DNA from: an uncultured Eubacterium sp.
GTDB lineage: Bacteria; Bacillota; Clostridia; Lachnospirales; Lachnospiraceae
Assembly (NCBI GenBank): GCA_910577225.1
Contig: CAJTMV010000009.1
Span: 59,847 to 123,846 of the forward strand
DNA length: 64,000 bases
Direction: 5' to 3'
Part shown: piece after piece, positions 14,153-23,350 of the stretch
Layout: each line of letters opens with the position of its first letter
Numbering within the stretch: the stretch's first letter is position 1
Translations under genes and position numbers: made by a program
Notes under the pieces: model-generated
What the model was told of the DNA's origin: nothing
The model's input: only the letters and a program-made list of their open reading frames with translations
Database searches by the model: none

Positions 14153-17140
14153 ATGGAAAAGAATCATGATATGAAATCCCGAAAAAAAGAATATAAACGT
14201 GCCCGCAGAAAGGCGACCAGACCGTGGAAAATACTCACATGGATCAGCGCGCCGATTACGATCATTCTGATTGTGCTGTCGGTGTTCTGCAGTACGTTTG
14301 ATAATTCTTTGTCTATTTTTGTCGGCGGTACGTTTAACGATATTAAAAATAAAGACGAAAACGCGAATTATTATAAGATGGACTTCGACTCGCAGGAAGA
14401 GATGGTTCGTTATGGCGAAGCGCTGTGCAGACAGGTAGAGGCGGAAGGAGCCGCGCTTTTGACGAATGAAAATCAGGCGCTGCCATTAGCTGAAGGATCG
14501 AAAGTGAGCTGTTTTTCCAACTCTTCGGTCAATCTTGTATATGGCGGAACAGGATCCGGCAATATTGACGCGTCGACGGCGAATACGCTCAAAGGCGCGC
14601 TGGAGATCGCGGGTCTTGAGGTGAATCAGACGCTTTGGGACTTTTATCTTGGTCTGGACGAGGAGTATACGCGAAAGAAAGGCGGGACGATCGCAACCGC
14701 TTCGGCAACCGTATCGGAATGTCCGTGGGAGCTGTATACCGGTGAAGTAAAAGATTCTGTGAGCGCTTATGGGGATGCGGCGGTGGTAGTATTTTCCCGC
14801 ATCGGAGGCGAAGGCGCCGATCTGGATCACCGGGATGTGAATTATCTGGCGCTGGACGAAAATGAGAAGGAAATGATGGAAAATATCGCTGCAATGAAAG
14901 CGGACGGGACGATCAAAAAAGTGATTGTGCTGATAAACTCTGCGAATGCGCTGCAGGTCGATTTTTTGAGAAACAACGAATATGGCGTGGACGCGTGTCT
15001 TTGGATCGGAGATGTGGGGATTTCCGGAATCGACGCGGTCGGCGAGATACTGACAGGCAAAGTGAATCCGTCCGGCAGTCTTGTGGATACGTACTGCTAT
15101 AACAATTATTCTTCGCCGGCAATGGTAAATTCCGTACCGGCTGCGTATGACGGAGTGGCGGCAGAAGATCTGCCGGATAAAGCAAAGACGTATATGATCT
15201 ATCAGGAAGGAATTTACGTAGGTTATAAGTATTATGAGACGCGGTATGAAGACTTTGTAATGGAGAAAGGAAACGCGGGCGATTACGATTATGGCAGTGA
15301 AGTAGCGTTTCCATTCGGTTACGGACTGAGCTATACGGATTTTTCGTACAGCGATCTTTCGGTTAACTACAACAAAGATACCGATCAGTTTGAGGTGGCG
15401 GTAACGGTTACCAATACCGGCAATACGTATGCGGGAAAAGAAACCGTGCAGATATATGTGCAGTCGCCGTATACTTCTTACGATGTGAAAAACGGGGTAG
15501 AAAAGGCGTCAGTGGCGCTTTGCGGATTTGGAAAAACACAGATTCTGGAACCGGGAGCTTCGGAAACGTTAACGATCTATGTGGATAAAAGAGATCTCGC
15601 TTCTTACGACGCTTATGGAGCAGGGACTTATATTCTGGATGCAGGGACTTATTATTTCACAGCGGCGACAGATGCGCACAACGCAGTGAACAACGTGCTT
15701 GCTGCAAAAGGATACAAGGCAGCCGGCGGACGTATGGATGCGGATGGAAATAAGAAGCTGACGTACAAGTGGAAAAATGCGAAGCTGGATACGACCACAT
15801 ATGCGACGTCGCTGAATGGAACGGTGATTTCCAACCAGCTGTCTGATTCGGATATTAACTTAAGCGAAGATCTGGAGCAGGATATTATTTATCTGTCACG
15901 TAATAACTGGATGGATACATTTCCGATGCAGCAGGTAAAGCTGATAGCGACAGAAGCGCTGCAGGCGAAGCTGCAGGATGTGCAGTATCGTGCGGCGGAT
16001 TATGATGAGGTGGAAATGCCTGTACTGGGCGCAAAGAACGGATTAAAGCTGGTCGATATGATCGGACTTTCTTATGACGATCCGAAATGGGAACAGTTAT
16101 TAGATCAGTTGTCGTTTAACGATATGGTGTCCCTGATCGGCGATTCGTTTCACTGGACGATGCCGGTCGAATCTGTGCAGGCGCCGGGCACCCGTGATGA
16201 AAACGGACCGCAGGGACTGACGGCATCGTTATTTAAAGCAGGTGAGGAAGAAGGAAAAACAGCGCTTGTGGCAACCGCGTTCACATCCGAGGACGTCATG
16301 GCAGCGACATTTAATACGGATATTTTGTATGAGATCGGAAGAGTCATTGCAAATAACTGTATTTCTGCGGAAATCGCATGTCTGTATGGTCCCGGAAGCA
16401 ACACGCACAGAACGCCGTACGGAGGACGTAATTTTGAATATTATTCTGAAGACGGTTTTCTTGCCGGAGAGATGGCAAAGCATGAAGTACAGGCAATGAC
16501 AGACCGGGGGATCTTCGTTGTGCTCAAGCACTTTGCGCTGAACGACAGCGAGCAGGATCGTATCGGCCTTGGGGTATGGCTGGGCGAACAGGCCGCAAGA
16601 GAAATTTATCTGAAAGCGTTCCAGGGTGCGGTAGAAGAAGCAGACGCAGGACTGATGGTTGCGTATACACGCTGGGGAGCCATCTGGTCCGGAGGTAATA
16701 AAGGCCTGATGACAAATATTGTCAGACAGGAATGGGGGAAAACGGGCCTTAATATTACGGATAATGTGCTGACGAACTATGTCAATGGTGTGGACGGTCT
16801 GTTGGCAGGCGGTGTGTCTGCGTTTGACGCTATGCTGCCTTATGTAACGAGACAGCTTCCAAAATACAAAGATGATCCGGTGATCGTAACGGCTATGAAA
16901 GAAGCATGTCATCAGAACCTTTATTCGATCGCAAATTCGGCCGGAATGAACGGAATCGGTCCGGAGACTGTGATAAAGAAGCGCAATATCGCGATTGTAA
17001 CTTCGATGTGGACGGCATGTATGGTCGTCGGCCTGCTGTTTGTAATCTCAGCGGTATTGTGGTTTATCAAAAAGAGAAAGTTTCAAAAAACAGATATTTA
17101 TAAAGATTATATCGCATATCAGTCTGTAGACCGTTTGTAA
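14153..17140 (+). CDS. Glycoside hydrolase family 3 enzyme with permuted domains and membrane anchors (995 aa)
   Basis: The ATG at 14153 follows GGAGAAG. A basic N-terminus and one hydrophobic segment (TWISAPITIILIVLSVFC) are matched by a second near the C-terminus (around MWTACMVVGLLFVISAVLWF), so the protein is anchored at both ends. Domain order is the reverse of most GH3 enzymes. The C-terminal-type alpha/beta domain comes first (EAEGAALLTNENQALPL, IGGEGADLDHRD), then Fn3-like (VTNTGNTYAGKETVQIYV), then the catalytic barrel (NDSEQDR, KHFALN, GLNITDN with likely nucleophile Asp870). This order is known from some ruminococcal beta-glucosidases. It lies between a GH2 gene (15 bases) and a GPH transporter, and probably trims glycosides at the cell surface. 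Confidence 0.85.
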   Translation: MEKNHDMKSRKKEYKRARRKATRPWKILTWISAPITIILIVLSVFCSTFDNSLSIFVGGTFNDIKNKDENANYYKMDFDSQEEMVRYGEALCRQVEAEGAALLTNENQALPLAEGSKVSCFSNSSVNLVYGGTGSGNIDASTANTLKGALEIAGLEVNQTLWDFYLGLDEEYTRKKGGTIATASATVSECPWELYTGEVKDSVSAYGDAAVVVFSRIGGEGADLDHRDVNYLALDENEKEMMENIAAMKADGTIKKVIVLINSANALQVDFLRNNEYGVDACLWIGDVGISGIDAVGEILTGKVNPSGSLVDTYCYNNYSSPAMVNSVPAAYDGVAAEDLPDKAKTYMIYQEGIYVGYKYYETRYEDFVMEKGNAGDYDYGSEVAFPFGYGLSYTDFSYSDLSVNYNKDTDQFEVAVTVTNTGNTYAGKETVQIYVQSPYTSYDVKNGVEKASVALCGFGKTQILEPGASETLTIYVDKRDLASYDAYGAGTYILDAGTYYFTAATDAHNAVNNVLAAKGYKAAGGRMDADGNKKLTYKWKNAKLDTTTYATSLNGTVISNQLSDSDINLSEDLEQDIIYLSRNNWMDTFPMQQVKLIATEALQAKLQDVQYRAADYDEVEMPVLGAKNGLKLVDMIGLSYDDPKWEQLLDQLSFNDMVSLIGDSFHWTMPVESVQAPGTRDENGPQGLTASLFKAGEEEGKTALVATAFTSEDVMAATFNTDILYEIGRVIANNCISAEIACLYGPGSNTHRTPYGGRNFEYYSEDGFLAGEMAKHEVQAMTDRGIFVVLKHFALNDSEQDRIGLGVWLGEQAAREIYLKAFQGAVEEADAGLMVAYTRWGAIWSGGNKGLMTNIVRQEWGKTGLNITDNVLTNYVNGVDGLLAGGVSAFDAMLPYVTRQLPKYKDDPVIVTAMKEACHQNLYSIANSAGMNGIGPETVIKKRNIAIVTSMWTACMVVGLLFVISAVLWFIKKRKFQKTDIYKDYIAYQSVDRL

Positions 17141-17296
17141 TGAATGTGCTGCAGAAAATAGCGCGGATGGTCGAAAGCCCGGAGAAGGTTTCAATGTAAT
17201 CGGGTATCTGAGGGGTAAAGAACGGAAGCTGCAGCGCCTGGCAGGGAGGGGGTCCCAGCCGGGCGCTGCGGCAGTTAAAAGAAAGGACAGGCACAT

Positions 17297-18841
17297 ATGG
17301 GGAATGAAAACATGGGAGCAAAGACAAATGTGAACCGGGCAAAGCTGTACCAGCTTGTCTTATTTCCAATGAATAACGGCGCGACAAATGTGTACTATAT
17401 CCTTACGATGAACTTTATTGCTTACTATGCGAATGGGGTTCTGGGATTGTTTCTGATGTTTGCGACTACAATGGTAACAGTGATGCGGCTGTTCGACGCG
17501 GTAACAGATCCGATGATCGGAGCACTGATCGACCGGACGAATACAAAATTCGGCAAGTTCCGACCGTATATGGTTCTGGGCAACGTAATTATGATCGTAT
17601 CTTCGATACTGCTGTACTTTGGAACGCGGGTGATTCCGGGAGATATGTCCTGGCTGAAATACGTCTGTTTTGTATTGTTTTATGCGCTGTATGTAATCGG
17701 ATATACGTTCCAGACGGCATGTACCCGTTCCGGGCAGACCTGTCTGACGAACGATCCGAATCAGCGGCCGTTGTTTACGGTTTTTAACACTGTGGCAAGT
17801 CTGATTGGGATGGGACTCGTTCAGTTTCTGGCGCCGATTATCAGCGAAAAGCTGGGTGGTTATAACAGCGCGGCGTTTTTTAACGTAATGATACCGCTGG
17901 CAGTACTTGTGTCCGCTGTGCTGACGGTTCTGGCAGTGATCGGCATCTGGGAGAAAGACAGACAGGAATATTTCGGCGTTGGCGGTACACAGGAAAAAGT
18001 AGAATTAAAAGAATATGCAGCTATTTTAAAAGCGAACAAAGAGCTGCAGCGTCTGATGGTAGCGGGAGCCGGATGCAAGCTGGCGTTTTCGATCGCTACG
18101 AATATGACGGTCTTATGTATGCTTTACGGCGCTATGATGGGAAATTACAGCAGACTGTATCTGCCGATGATGATTGTGGGATATATTTTTTCCGTCCCGT
18201 TTTTCCTGCTGACTGTGCGCACGTCACAAAAATATGGACAGAAGGCTTCGCTGGTACGGTATACCAGACTGGCGTTTTTTATGTATATCGGCGTGCTTGT
18301 ACTGCTGCTGATGTGGAAACAGGGGAATCCGGCTGTGAATCTGCAGCTGCTGCCGCCCAATATTTATTCGATACTGTTTGTGCTGTGTTTTGGCATCGGG
18401 TACGGCGCTTATTATGCAACGGCAGACATGCCGATTCCAATGGTAGCCGATTGCTCGGATTATGAAACGTTCCGTTCCGGCCGTTACATTCCCGGTATTA
18501 TGGGTACGTTGTTTTCACTCGTAGACAAGCTGGTCAGTTCGCTCGGTTCTACGATTGTAGGAGCGGCAGTGGCCATGATCGGCATCCATACGCTGCCAGA
18601 TGGAAATACGCCGTATGCGGACGGTATGCATCTGGTGGTGATCGTACTGTTTTGTATGGTACCGATGGCGGCATGGATTGCAACGCTGGCCGCAATGAAA
18701 GGCTACACGCTGACCGGAGAGCGGATGAAAGAAATCCAGCTGGTAAATGCGGCGCGTAAAGACGCGGTAAGTAAAGGTATGCGGCTGGAAGAAGCGATGA
18801 ACCGCTGGAAGACGGCCGATGATGTGACAAAAAGTAAATAA
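17297..18841 (+). CDS. GPH-family glycoside:cation symporter (514 aa)
   Basis: The ATG at 17297 follows AAAGGACAGG. Twelve or so hydrophobic segments and the loop motif RLFDAVTDPMIGALIDRT identify the glycoside-pentoside-hexuronide branch of the major facilitator superfamily (melibiose/lactose/glucuronide symporters). DxxTDP with the following acidic residue is the cation-site helix. It imports a mono- or disaccharide with Na+ or H+. As third gene behind GH2 and GH3 enzymes it completes an uptake and hydrolysis operon: GH3 at the surface, symporter in the membrane, GH2 in the cytoplasm. The 156-base gap to the GH3 gene shows no clear promoter. Confidence 0.88.
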   Translation: MGNENMGAKTNVNRAKLYQLVLFPMNNGATNVYYILTMNFIAYYANGVLGLFLMFATTMVTVMRLFDAVTDPMIGALIDRTNTKFGKFRPYMVLGNVIMIVSSILLYFGTRVIPGDMSWLKYVCFVLFYALYVIGYTFQTACTRSGQTCLTNDPNQRPLFTVFNTVASLIGMGLVQFLAPIISEKLGGYNSAAFFNVMIPLAVLVSAVLTVLAVIGIWEKDRQEYFGVGGTQEKVELKEYAAILKANKELQRLMVAGAGCKLAFSIATNMTVLCMLYGAMMGNYSRLYLPMMIVGYIFSVPFFLLTVRTSQKYGQKASLVRYTRLAFFMYIGVLVLLLMWKQGNPAVNLQLLPPNIYSILFVLCFGIGYGAYYATADMPIPMVADCSDYETFRSGRYIPGIMGTLFSLVDKLVSSLGSTIVGAAVAMIGIHTLPDGNTPYADGMHLVVIVLFCMVPMAAWIATLAAMKGYTLTGERMKEIQLVNAARKDAVSKGMRLEEAMNRWKTADDVTKSK

Positions 18842-19118
18842 ACTGCACCGGATGAAACCGTACTGCGGCAATGGGGAGCTGCTGTCAGCACGCCGCAGGC
18901 GGAACGTCCGGTACTCTGATAGAAAAACGACACATTTCTTATAGCGTATCAAAAAAACATTTCTCTGACAAGTCTTTTGTTTTTTCAGGAAATATTATAT
19001 ACTAATTACAAAATTTATTCTTTTTATAATTTATAAAACAAATTTTCTTACAGTTTTATTGTTTGTAATAAATATATATGTGAAAGCACCAATGAGCGTA
19101 CTTGTAAGGGGGATTGTT

Positions 19119-19931
19119 ATGAGACAAAAAAAGTATCTGGCGGCGTATTCCAACGATCAGGAATATGAAAATCAAATATTCTGCGACAGGATAAGGGAAT
19201 TTTATGATCAGGGGTACGTGTTATACAAATCGATAGGGCTCAGACGAAGAATACTTGTTTTTAAAAATACCGAACAGATAAGAAAGCAGTGTCTGGTCAT
19301 GCAAAAGAATGTTTCCGAGCGCGTGGATCAGCAGATCGCGCAGCTTATGGAAGAAAAACAAAACATCCTTTATCAGGATCGAAAAATCGTAGTTTTTGAA
19401 ACGGACCGGGATAAGAATTATGATATCGATGCATTTGAAAAGGAACAAAATCGTGCGTTAGGACTGCCGTTATCCTATAAAAAAAGGATCATTCCGATGT
19501 TATTGCTTTTAGCGGATATTTTTCTAATGGTATTTCGAATAAAGTTTTATAAACCCGGACACCTGCTGTTAGATGATTATGGGAAGATTCTTCCGGGCAT
19601 TCTTTTCTTTGCGGCGTTTTTATACCTGTCCGGTGATTTTTGGGATAGGAAAAAGGGATTTTCAGGCTGTGATCCTAATCAATTATATTTTGCTAAAAGA
19701 TCGGCGTTTAAGCAGGCGGCATTTCTGGCAGGCGATATTATTTGCGCTTTGCTGCTGGTGTCTTACCTGGTCATGAGTCTTGTTTCCTTTGCTGCTGCCG
19801 ATGCCGCTGTCATTTTTGAAATCGTAAGGAGCTGGATGATTTTTCTGTCAGGATACGTTTTTTCTTTCCAGTGGAGAACGCCTTACTGCTCGATATTAAC
19901 GGTGCTGTTTGTCTGTCTGGCGCTCATTTGA
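19119..19931 (+). CDS. Membrane protein of unknown function (270 aa)
   Basis: The ATG at 19119 is chosen for its AAGGGGG site; an upstream in-frame ATG at 19059 has none. The first 130 residues are soluble and charged, with YSNDQEYENQIFCDRIREFYDQGY and a coiled-coil-like stretch ERVDQQIAQLMEEK. Then come about four hydrophobic segments (IPMLLLLADIFLMVF, ILPGILFFAAFLYLSG, ICALLLVSYLVMSL, SILTVLFVCLALI). The plan resembles DUF2812-type membrane proteins, but I cannot confirm that. It is a single gene, with a promoter-bearing gap to the next small gene. Function unknown. Confidence 0.6.
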   Translation: MRQKKYLAAYSNDQEYENQIFCDRIREFYDQGYVLYKSIGLRRRILVFKNTEQIRKQCLVMQKNVSERVDQQIAQLMEEKQNILYQDRKIVVFETDRDKNYDIDAFEKEQNRALGLPLSYKKRIIPMLLLLADIFLMVFRIKFYKPGHLLLDDYGKILPGILFFAAFLYLSGDFWDRKKGFSGCDPNQLYFAKRSAFKQAAFLAGDIICALLLVSYLVMSLVSFAAADAAVIFEIVRSWMIFLSGYVFSFQWRTPYCSILTVLFVCLALI

Positions 19932-19953
19932 TCTGTTTCAGCTGCAGTAACCC

Positions 19954-19983
19954 TTTACATTGTCTGTCCGCATACATTATAAT
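19954..19983 (+). promoter_or_regulatory. Promoter for the small gene near 20041
   Basis: -35 TTTACA (19954-19959), an 18-bp spacer and -10 TATAAT (19978-19983). Confidence 0.6.
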
Positions 19984-20040
19984 AGTCGTATCTGTAAATG
20001 AATGGAGCGTATACGGAGCGTAAAAGTGGTGAAAAATATG

Positions 20041-20238
20041 GAAGTAATGGAAATGACAGAAATAGAACGCATGCAAAAAAACATAGAAGAATTTGACAGA
20101 TTACAACGGTTTATGCTTTTGGTTGAGGATAAAACATCAAATGTATACAAGGCAATGAAAGAACGTTACATTACATTAAAAGTTATTTTAACCGCGTCAG
20201 GCATAAACCTTACGGAGCTCGACCGGATAAAGGAATAG
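20041..20238 (+). CDS. Small helical protein of unknown function (65 aa, start uncertain)
   Basis: The frame is open from an ATG at 20002. That start would lie only about 12 bases from the expected transcription start and has no ribosome binding site. Starts at 20038-20041 fit better, with GTGGTG before them, though the site is weak. The product MEVMEMTEIERMQKNIEEFD... is charged and predicted helical, ending LTELDRIKE. I do not recognise it. It has its own promoter, and a long inverted repeat follows, so it is a separate transcription unit between the membrane protein gene and the fab operon. Confidence 0.45.
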   Translation, partial: EVMEMTEIERMQKNIEEFDRLQRFMLLVEDKTSNVYKAMKERYITLKVILTASGINLTELDRIKE

Positions 20239-20245
20239 CAACGAT

Positions 20246-20314
20246 ATCACCCGCAAATAAGATTGGAAAACTGCCGCGTGTCCATATGCGTTCCAATCTT
20301 ATTTTGCGGGTGAT
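20246..20314. terminator. Long inverted repeat, probable terminator
   Basis: Arms of about 23 bases (20246-20268 and 20291-20314, one extra T on the right) enclose a 22-base loop. There is no clean T-run after the right arm, so the structure may be an insulator or bidirectional terminator remnant. Confidence 0.55.
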
Positions 20315-20350
20315 CGCATACAGACGAAACGCCAGAGAAAATTTTCCTGC

Positions 20351-20379
20351 TTGACAAATTTTCCCATCCGTACTATTAT
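20351..20379 (+). promoter_or_regulatory. fab operon promoter
   Basis: -35 TTGACA (20351-20356), a 17-bp spacer and -10 TATTAT (20374-20379). It lies 90 bases before the acpP start. Confidence 0.8.
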
Positions 20380-20381
20380 AC

Positions 20382-20410
20382 TTTGAGAGTCAAACAATTT
20401 GACTTTCAAA
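20382..20410. promoter_or_regulatory. Tandem FabT-like operator boxes at the fab transcription start
   Basis: Two palindromes, TTTGAGAGTCAAA (20382-20394) and TTTGACTTTCAAA (20398-20410), both fit TTTGAnnnTCAAA, close to the box reported for FabT of streptococci. Together they form a larger inverted repeat. They begin 3 bases after the -10 element, so a bound repressor would block initiation. A MarR/FabT-like gene closes the operon at 27885, which suggests autoregulated feedback by acyl-ACP. Confidence 0.7.
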
Positions 20411-20468
20411 GTATTTTTAATTTGGAAAATAAAAAACTGTATAAAAGCAAAAATAAGGAGAATCAGAC

Positions 20469-20699
20469 ATGTTAGAAAAAATCGCAGAAATCGTAAAAGA
20501 GCAGTTAAATACAGATATGGAAATTACAGAAGCAACTTCCTTTAAAGATGATCTTGGGGCAGATTCCCTTGATATTTTTGAGCTTGTTATGGCTCTGGAA
20601 GAAGAATTTGGCGTGGAGATTCCGTCGGAAGATCTGGAAAATGTCAATACAGTCGGAGATGTGATCAGTTATTTAAAAGCGCATGATGTTGCAGAATAA
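20469..20699 (+). CDS. acpP: Acyl carrier protein (76 aa)
   Basis: The ATG at 20469 follows AAGGAG. The sequence carries the phosphopantetheine attachment motif GADSLDIFELV, with Ser in DSL, and is acidic throughout (LEEEFGVEIPSEDLE), as expected of ACP. It is the first gene of the fatty acid operon and carries the growing acyl chain between FabD, FabH, FabF, FabG, FabZ and FabK. The stop lies 12 bases before fabK. Expression is presumably controlled by the FabT-like boxes at 20382-20410. Confidence 0.95.
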   Translation: MLEKIAEIVKEQLNTDMEITEATSFKDDLGADSLDIFELVMALEEEFGVEIPSEDLENVNTVGDVISYLKAHDVAE

Positions 20700-20711
20700 G
20701 GCGGAAAAAAG

Positions 20712-21647
20712 ATGAAGACCAGAATTACAGAATTGTTGGGGATCCGGCATCCGATTATTCAGGGAGGCATGGCATGGGTGGCAGAGTATCATCTGGCCGC
20801 GGCTGTGTCCGAAGCCGGAGGCCTTGGGATTATCGGGGCGGCCAGCGCGCCTGCGCCAGTGGTGCGTACGCAGATTCAGGAGTTAAAAAAGCTGACAGAT
20901 AAGCCGTTTGGCGTGAACGTGATGCTGATGAATCCAAACGCGGCGGAAGTCGCGCAGGTTGTGATCGAAGAAAAAGTACCGGTAGTTACGACCGGAGCCG
21001 GAAATCCGGGTAAATTTATCACGATGTGGAAGGAAGCCGGTATTCGCGTAATTCCGGTTGTAGCCAGCGTTGCGATGGCTAAAATGATGGAGCGCGCGGG
21101 TGCGGACGCGGTAGTAGCGGAAGGAATGGAATCCGGCGGGCATATCGGGGAGCAGACGACGATGACGCTTGTGCCGCAGGTGGCAGACGCGGTGCAGATA
21201 CCGGTCATCGCGGCAGGAGGTATCGCAGATGCCAGAGGATTTGCAGCGGCAATGATGCTGGGAGCAGAGGCTGTCCAGATGGGCACCCGCTTTGTGACTG
21301 CAAAAGAATCGATCGTGCACCAAAATTATAAAGAACGTATTTTTAAGGCAAAAGATATCGATTCCGAGGTAACCGGACGTTCGACCGGACATCCGATCCG
21401 TGTACTGCGTAATCAGATGAGCCGCGATTACCTTAAGATGGAAAAAGCCGGCGCTTCGCTGGAAGAGCTGGAAACGCTGACGCTTGGTTCCCTGCGCAAA
21501 GCGGTAATGGACGGAGATATCAAAGGCGGCAGCCTGATGGCCGGACAGATCGCAGGGCTGATTAAGCAGGAAAATACCTGTCAGGAGATTATCGATGAGA
21601 TCATCGGGCAGGCGGAAGAGCTGTTCGCACGCGGCATCAGCGGCTAA
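20712..21647 (+). CDS. fabK: FMN-dependent enoyl-ACP reductase II (311 aa)
   Basis: The ATG at 20712 follows AAGGCGG. Motifs of the nitronate monooxygenase/FabK fold: HPIIQGGMAWVAEYHLAAAVSEAGGLGIIG at the N-terminus, PFGVNVMLM, GAGNPGKFI, and the FMN phosphate loop IPVIAAGGIADARGFAAAMMLGAEAVQMGTRF. FabK replaces FabI in many Firmicutes and carries out the last reduction of each elongation cycle. Position between acpP and fabD matches the streptococcal/clostridial order, and length is typical. No fabI is seen in the window. Confidence 0.93.
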   Translation: MKTRITELLGIRHPIIQGGMAWVAEYHLAAAVSEAGGLGIIGAASAPAPVVRTQIQELKKLTDKPFGVNVMLMNPNAAEVAQVVIEEKVPVVTTGAGNPGKFITMWKEAGIRVIPVVASVAMAKMMERAGADAVVAEGMESGGHIGEQTTMTLVPQVADAVQIPVIAAGGIADARGFAAAMMLGAEAVQMGTRFVTAKESIVHQNYKERIFKAKDIDSEVTGRSTGHPIRVLRNQMSRDYLKMEKAGASLEELETLTLGSLRKAVMDGDIKGGSLMAGQIAGLIKQENTCQEIIDEIIGQAEELFARGISG

Positions 21648-21666
21648 AAGAAAGGAAATCCGAATT

Positions 21667-22581
21667 ATGGGAAAGACAGTCTACATGTTTCCTGGACAGG
21701 GAGCACAGTATACAGGAATGGGAAAAGAGTTTTATGAACAGTCGCAGATTTGCAAAGCCGTGTTCGATCAGGCTTCCAGCGTTACGGGGCTGGACATACC
21801 GGCGCTTTGCTTTGAAGAAAATGAGCAGCTGAATATTACCGAATATACGCAGATTGCGATGCTGACCGTAGAAGCGGCCATTTATAAAGAAATGGAACAA
21901 AAAAAGCTCAGACCGGATTATGCGGCGGGCTTAAGTCTCGGCGAATACGGAGCGCTGATTGTCTCAGGGGCACTCGATACGGCGGACGCGTTTCGTATTA
22001 TCAGAAAGCGCGGGATTTATATGCAGGAAGCCGTACCGACAGGCGGCGCTATGGCAGCGGTGCTTGGACTGGATGCAGACGCTGTGGAGACGGCATGTGC
22101 GCAGACAGAAGGGACGGTGTCCGTGGCAAATTATAACTGTCCGGGACAGATTGTAATTACCGGCGAGCAGGCAGCTGTAGAAAAAGCGGGCGAACGCTGT
22201 AAGGCAGCGGGAGCAAAACGTATTATGCCGTTAAAGGTAAGCGGGCCGTTTCATTCAAAAATGCTGGAACCGGCTGGCGAAAAGCTGGCGGCGGAGTTTG
22301 ATCATGTACATATCCGAAGCGTTGCGATTCCTTATGTTACAAATGTAACCGCTGATTTTGTAACGGACGAGACGCAGATCAAAGATCTGCTTGTAAGACA
22401 GATCTCATCTTCAGTTCGCTGGCAGCAGAGCGTGGAGCGTCTGATCGCAGAAGGAGCGGACGAATTTGTAGAAATCGGTCCCGGACATACGCTCTCAGCA
22501 TTTATAAAAAAGATCGATCGTACGGTCAGAGTCTTTCATATAGAAAAACCGGAGGATTTGGAAAATTATGTTAACCGATAA
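21667..22581 (+). CDS. fabD: Malonyl-CoA:ACP transacylase (304 aa)
   Basis: The ATG at 21667 is chosen for its AAAGGAAA site and because MGKTVYMFPGQGAQYTGMGKEF is the normal N-terminus. Catalytic Ser lies in the GLSLGEYGAL motif (GHSxGE type, with Leu in place of His), the second half of the site is in GPFHSKMLEPAG (His), and the C-terminus has EIGPGHTLSAFIKKI. It loads malonyl groups onto ACP. It overlaps fabG by 14 bases, implying coupled translation. Confidence 0.93.
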   Translation: MGKTVYMFPGQGAQYTGMGKEFYEQSQICKAVFDQASSVTGLDIPALCFEENEQLNITEYTQIAMLTVEAAIYKEMEQKKLRPDYAAGLSLGEYGALIVSGALDTADAFRIIRKRGIYMQEAVPTGGAMAAVLGLDADAVETACAQTEGTVSVANYNCPGQIVITGEQAAVEKAGERCKAAGAKRIMPLKVSGPFHSKMLEPAGEKLAAEFDHVHIRSVAIPYVTNVTADFVTDETQIKDLLVRQISSSVRWQQSVERLIAEGADEFVEIGPGHTLSAFIKKIDRTVRVFHIEKPEDLENYVNR

Positions 22582-23308
22582 AATTGCGCTGGTAACCGGA
22601 GCCAGCAGAGGCATCGGGCGCGCGGCAGCCAAAAAGCTGGCGGAGCACGGCGCTTATGTTTATGTAAATTATCTGGGATCTGAGGCTGCGGCACAGGAAA
22701 CTGTGGCCGAAATTATACAAAACGGCGGCAGGGCGGAAACGCTGCAGTGCAATGTCGCAGATTTTGCGGCATGCGGCGAAATGATTGCGTCAGTGATCAA
22801 AAAAAGCGGCAGGCTTGATATTCTTGTGAACAACGCGGGCATTACCAAAGACGGGCTGCTGATGAAAATGTCCGAAGAAGATTATGACCAGGTTATGGAC
22901 ATTAATCTGAAAGGGACGTTTCACACGATCCGTCATGCATCCAGATATCTGCTAAAACAAAGAAGCGGAAAAATTATTAATATGACGTCTGTATCCGGTA
23001 TTTTGGGAAATGCAGGACAGTCCAATTATAGTGCGTCAAAAGCAGGTGTGATTGGTCTTACGAAAAGTGCGGCGAGAGAACTGGCGTCCCGCGGTATTTG
23101 CGTGAACGCGGTGGCTCCCGGATATGTGACGACCGATATGACAAGCGTGCTGTCGGATCAGGTCAAAGCGCAGATGCTGTCGCAGATACCGCTCGGACGG
23201 GCGGCGTCTCCGGAAGAAATCGCAAACGTGGTATTATTCCTGGCATCAGAACAGTCCGCATATATGACTGGCCAGGTGTTAAGCGTGGACGGCGGGATGT
23301 CGATGTAA
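22568..23308 (+). CDS. fabG: 3-oxoacyl-ACP reductase (246 aa)
   Basis: The start at 22568 lies inside the end of fabD; GGAGG (22552-22556) serves as ribosome binding site. SDR motifs TGASRGIGRAAAKKLAEHG, NNAGITKDGLL, SVSGILGNAGQSNYSASKAG (Ser, Tyr, Lys) and the FabG-specific end YMTGQVLSVDGGMSM are present. The NADPH preference is consistent with SRG after the first Gly. It carries out the first reduction step of elongation. Length equals the family norm. Confidence 0.94.
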   Translation: MLTDKIALVTGASRGIGRAAAKKLAEHGAYVYVNYLGSEAAAQETVAEIIQNGGRAETLQCNVADFAACGEMIASVIKKSGRLDILVNNAGITKDGLLMKMSEEDYDQVMDINLKGTFHTIRHASRYLLKQRSGKIINMTSVSGILGNAGQSNYSASKAGVIGLTKSAARELASRGICVNAVAPGYVTTDMTSVLSDQVKAQMLSQIPLGRAASPEEIANVVLFLASEQSAYMTGQVLSVDGGMSM

Positions 23309-23350
23309 CCGGTCAGGCAGATCGTGTTATGGCAAAATAAGGAGGAAAAG

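Noticed and set aside
16229..16912. 227-codon minus-strand frame inside the GH3 gene
   Set aside because: The composition follows the codon structure of the GH3 gene on the other strand; no motif.
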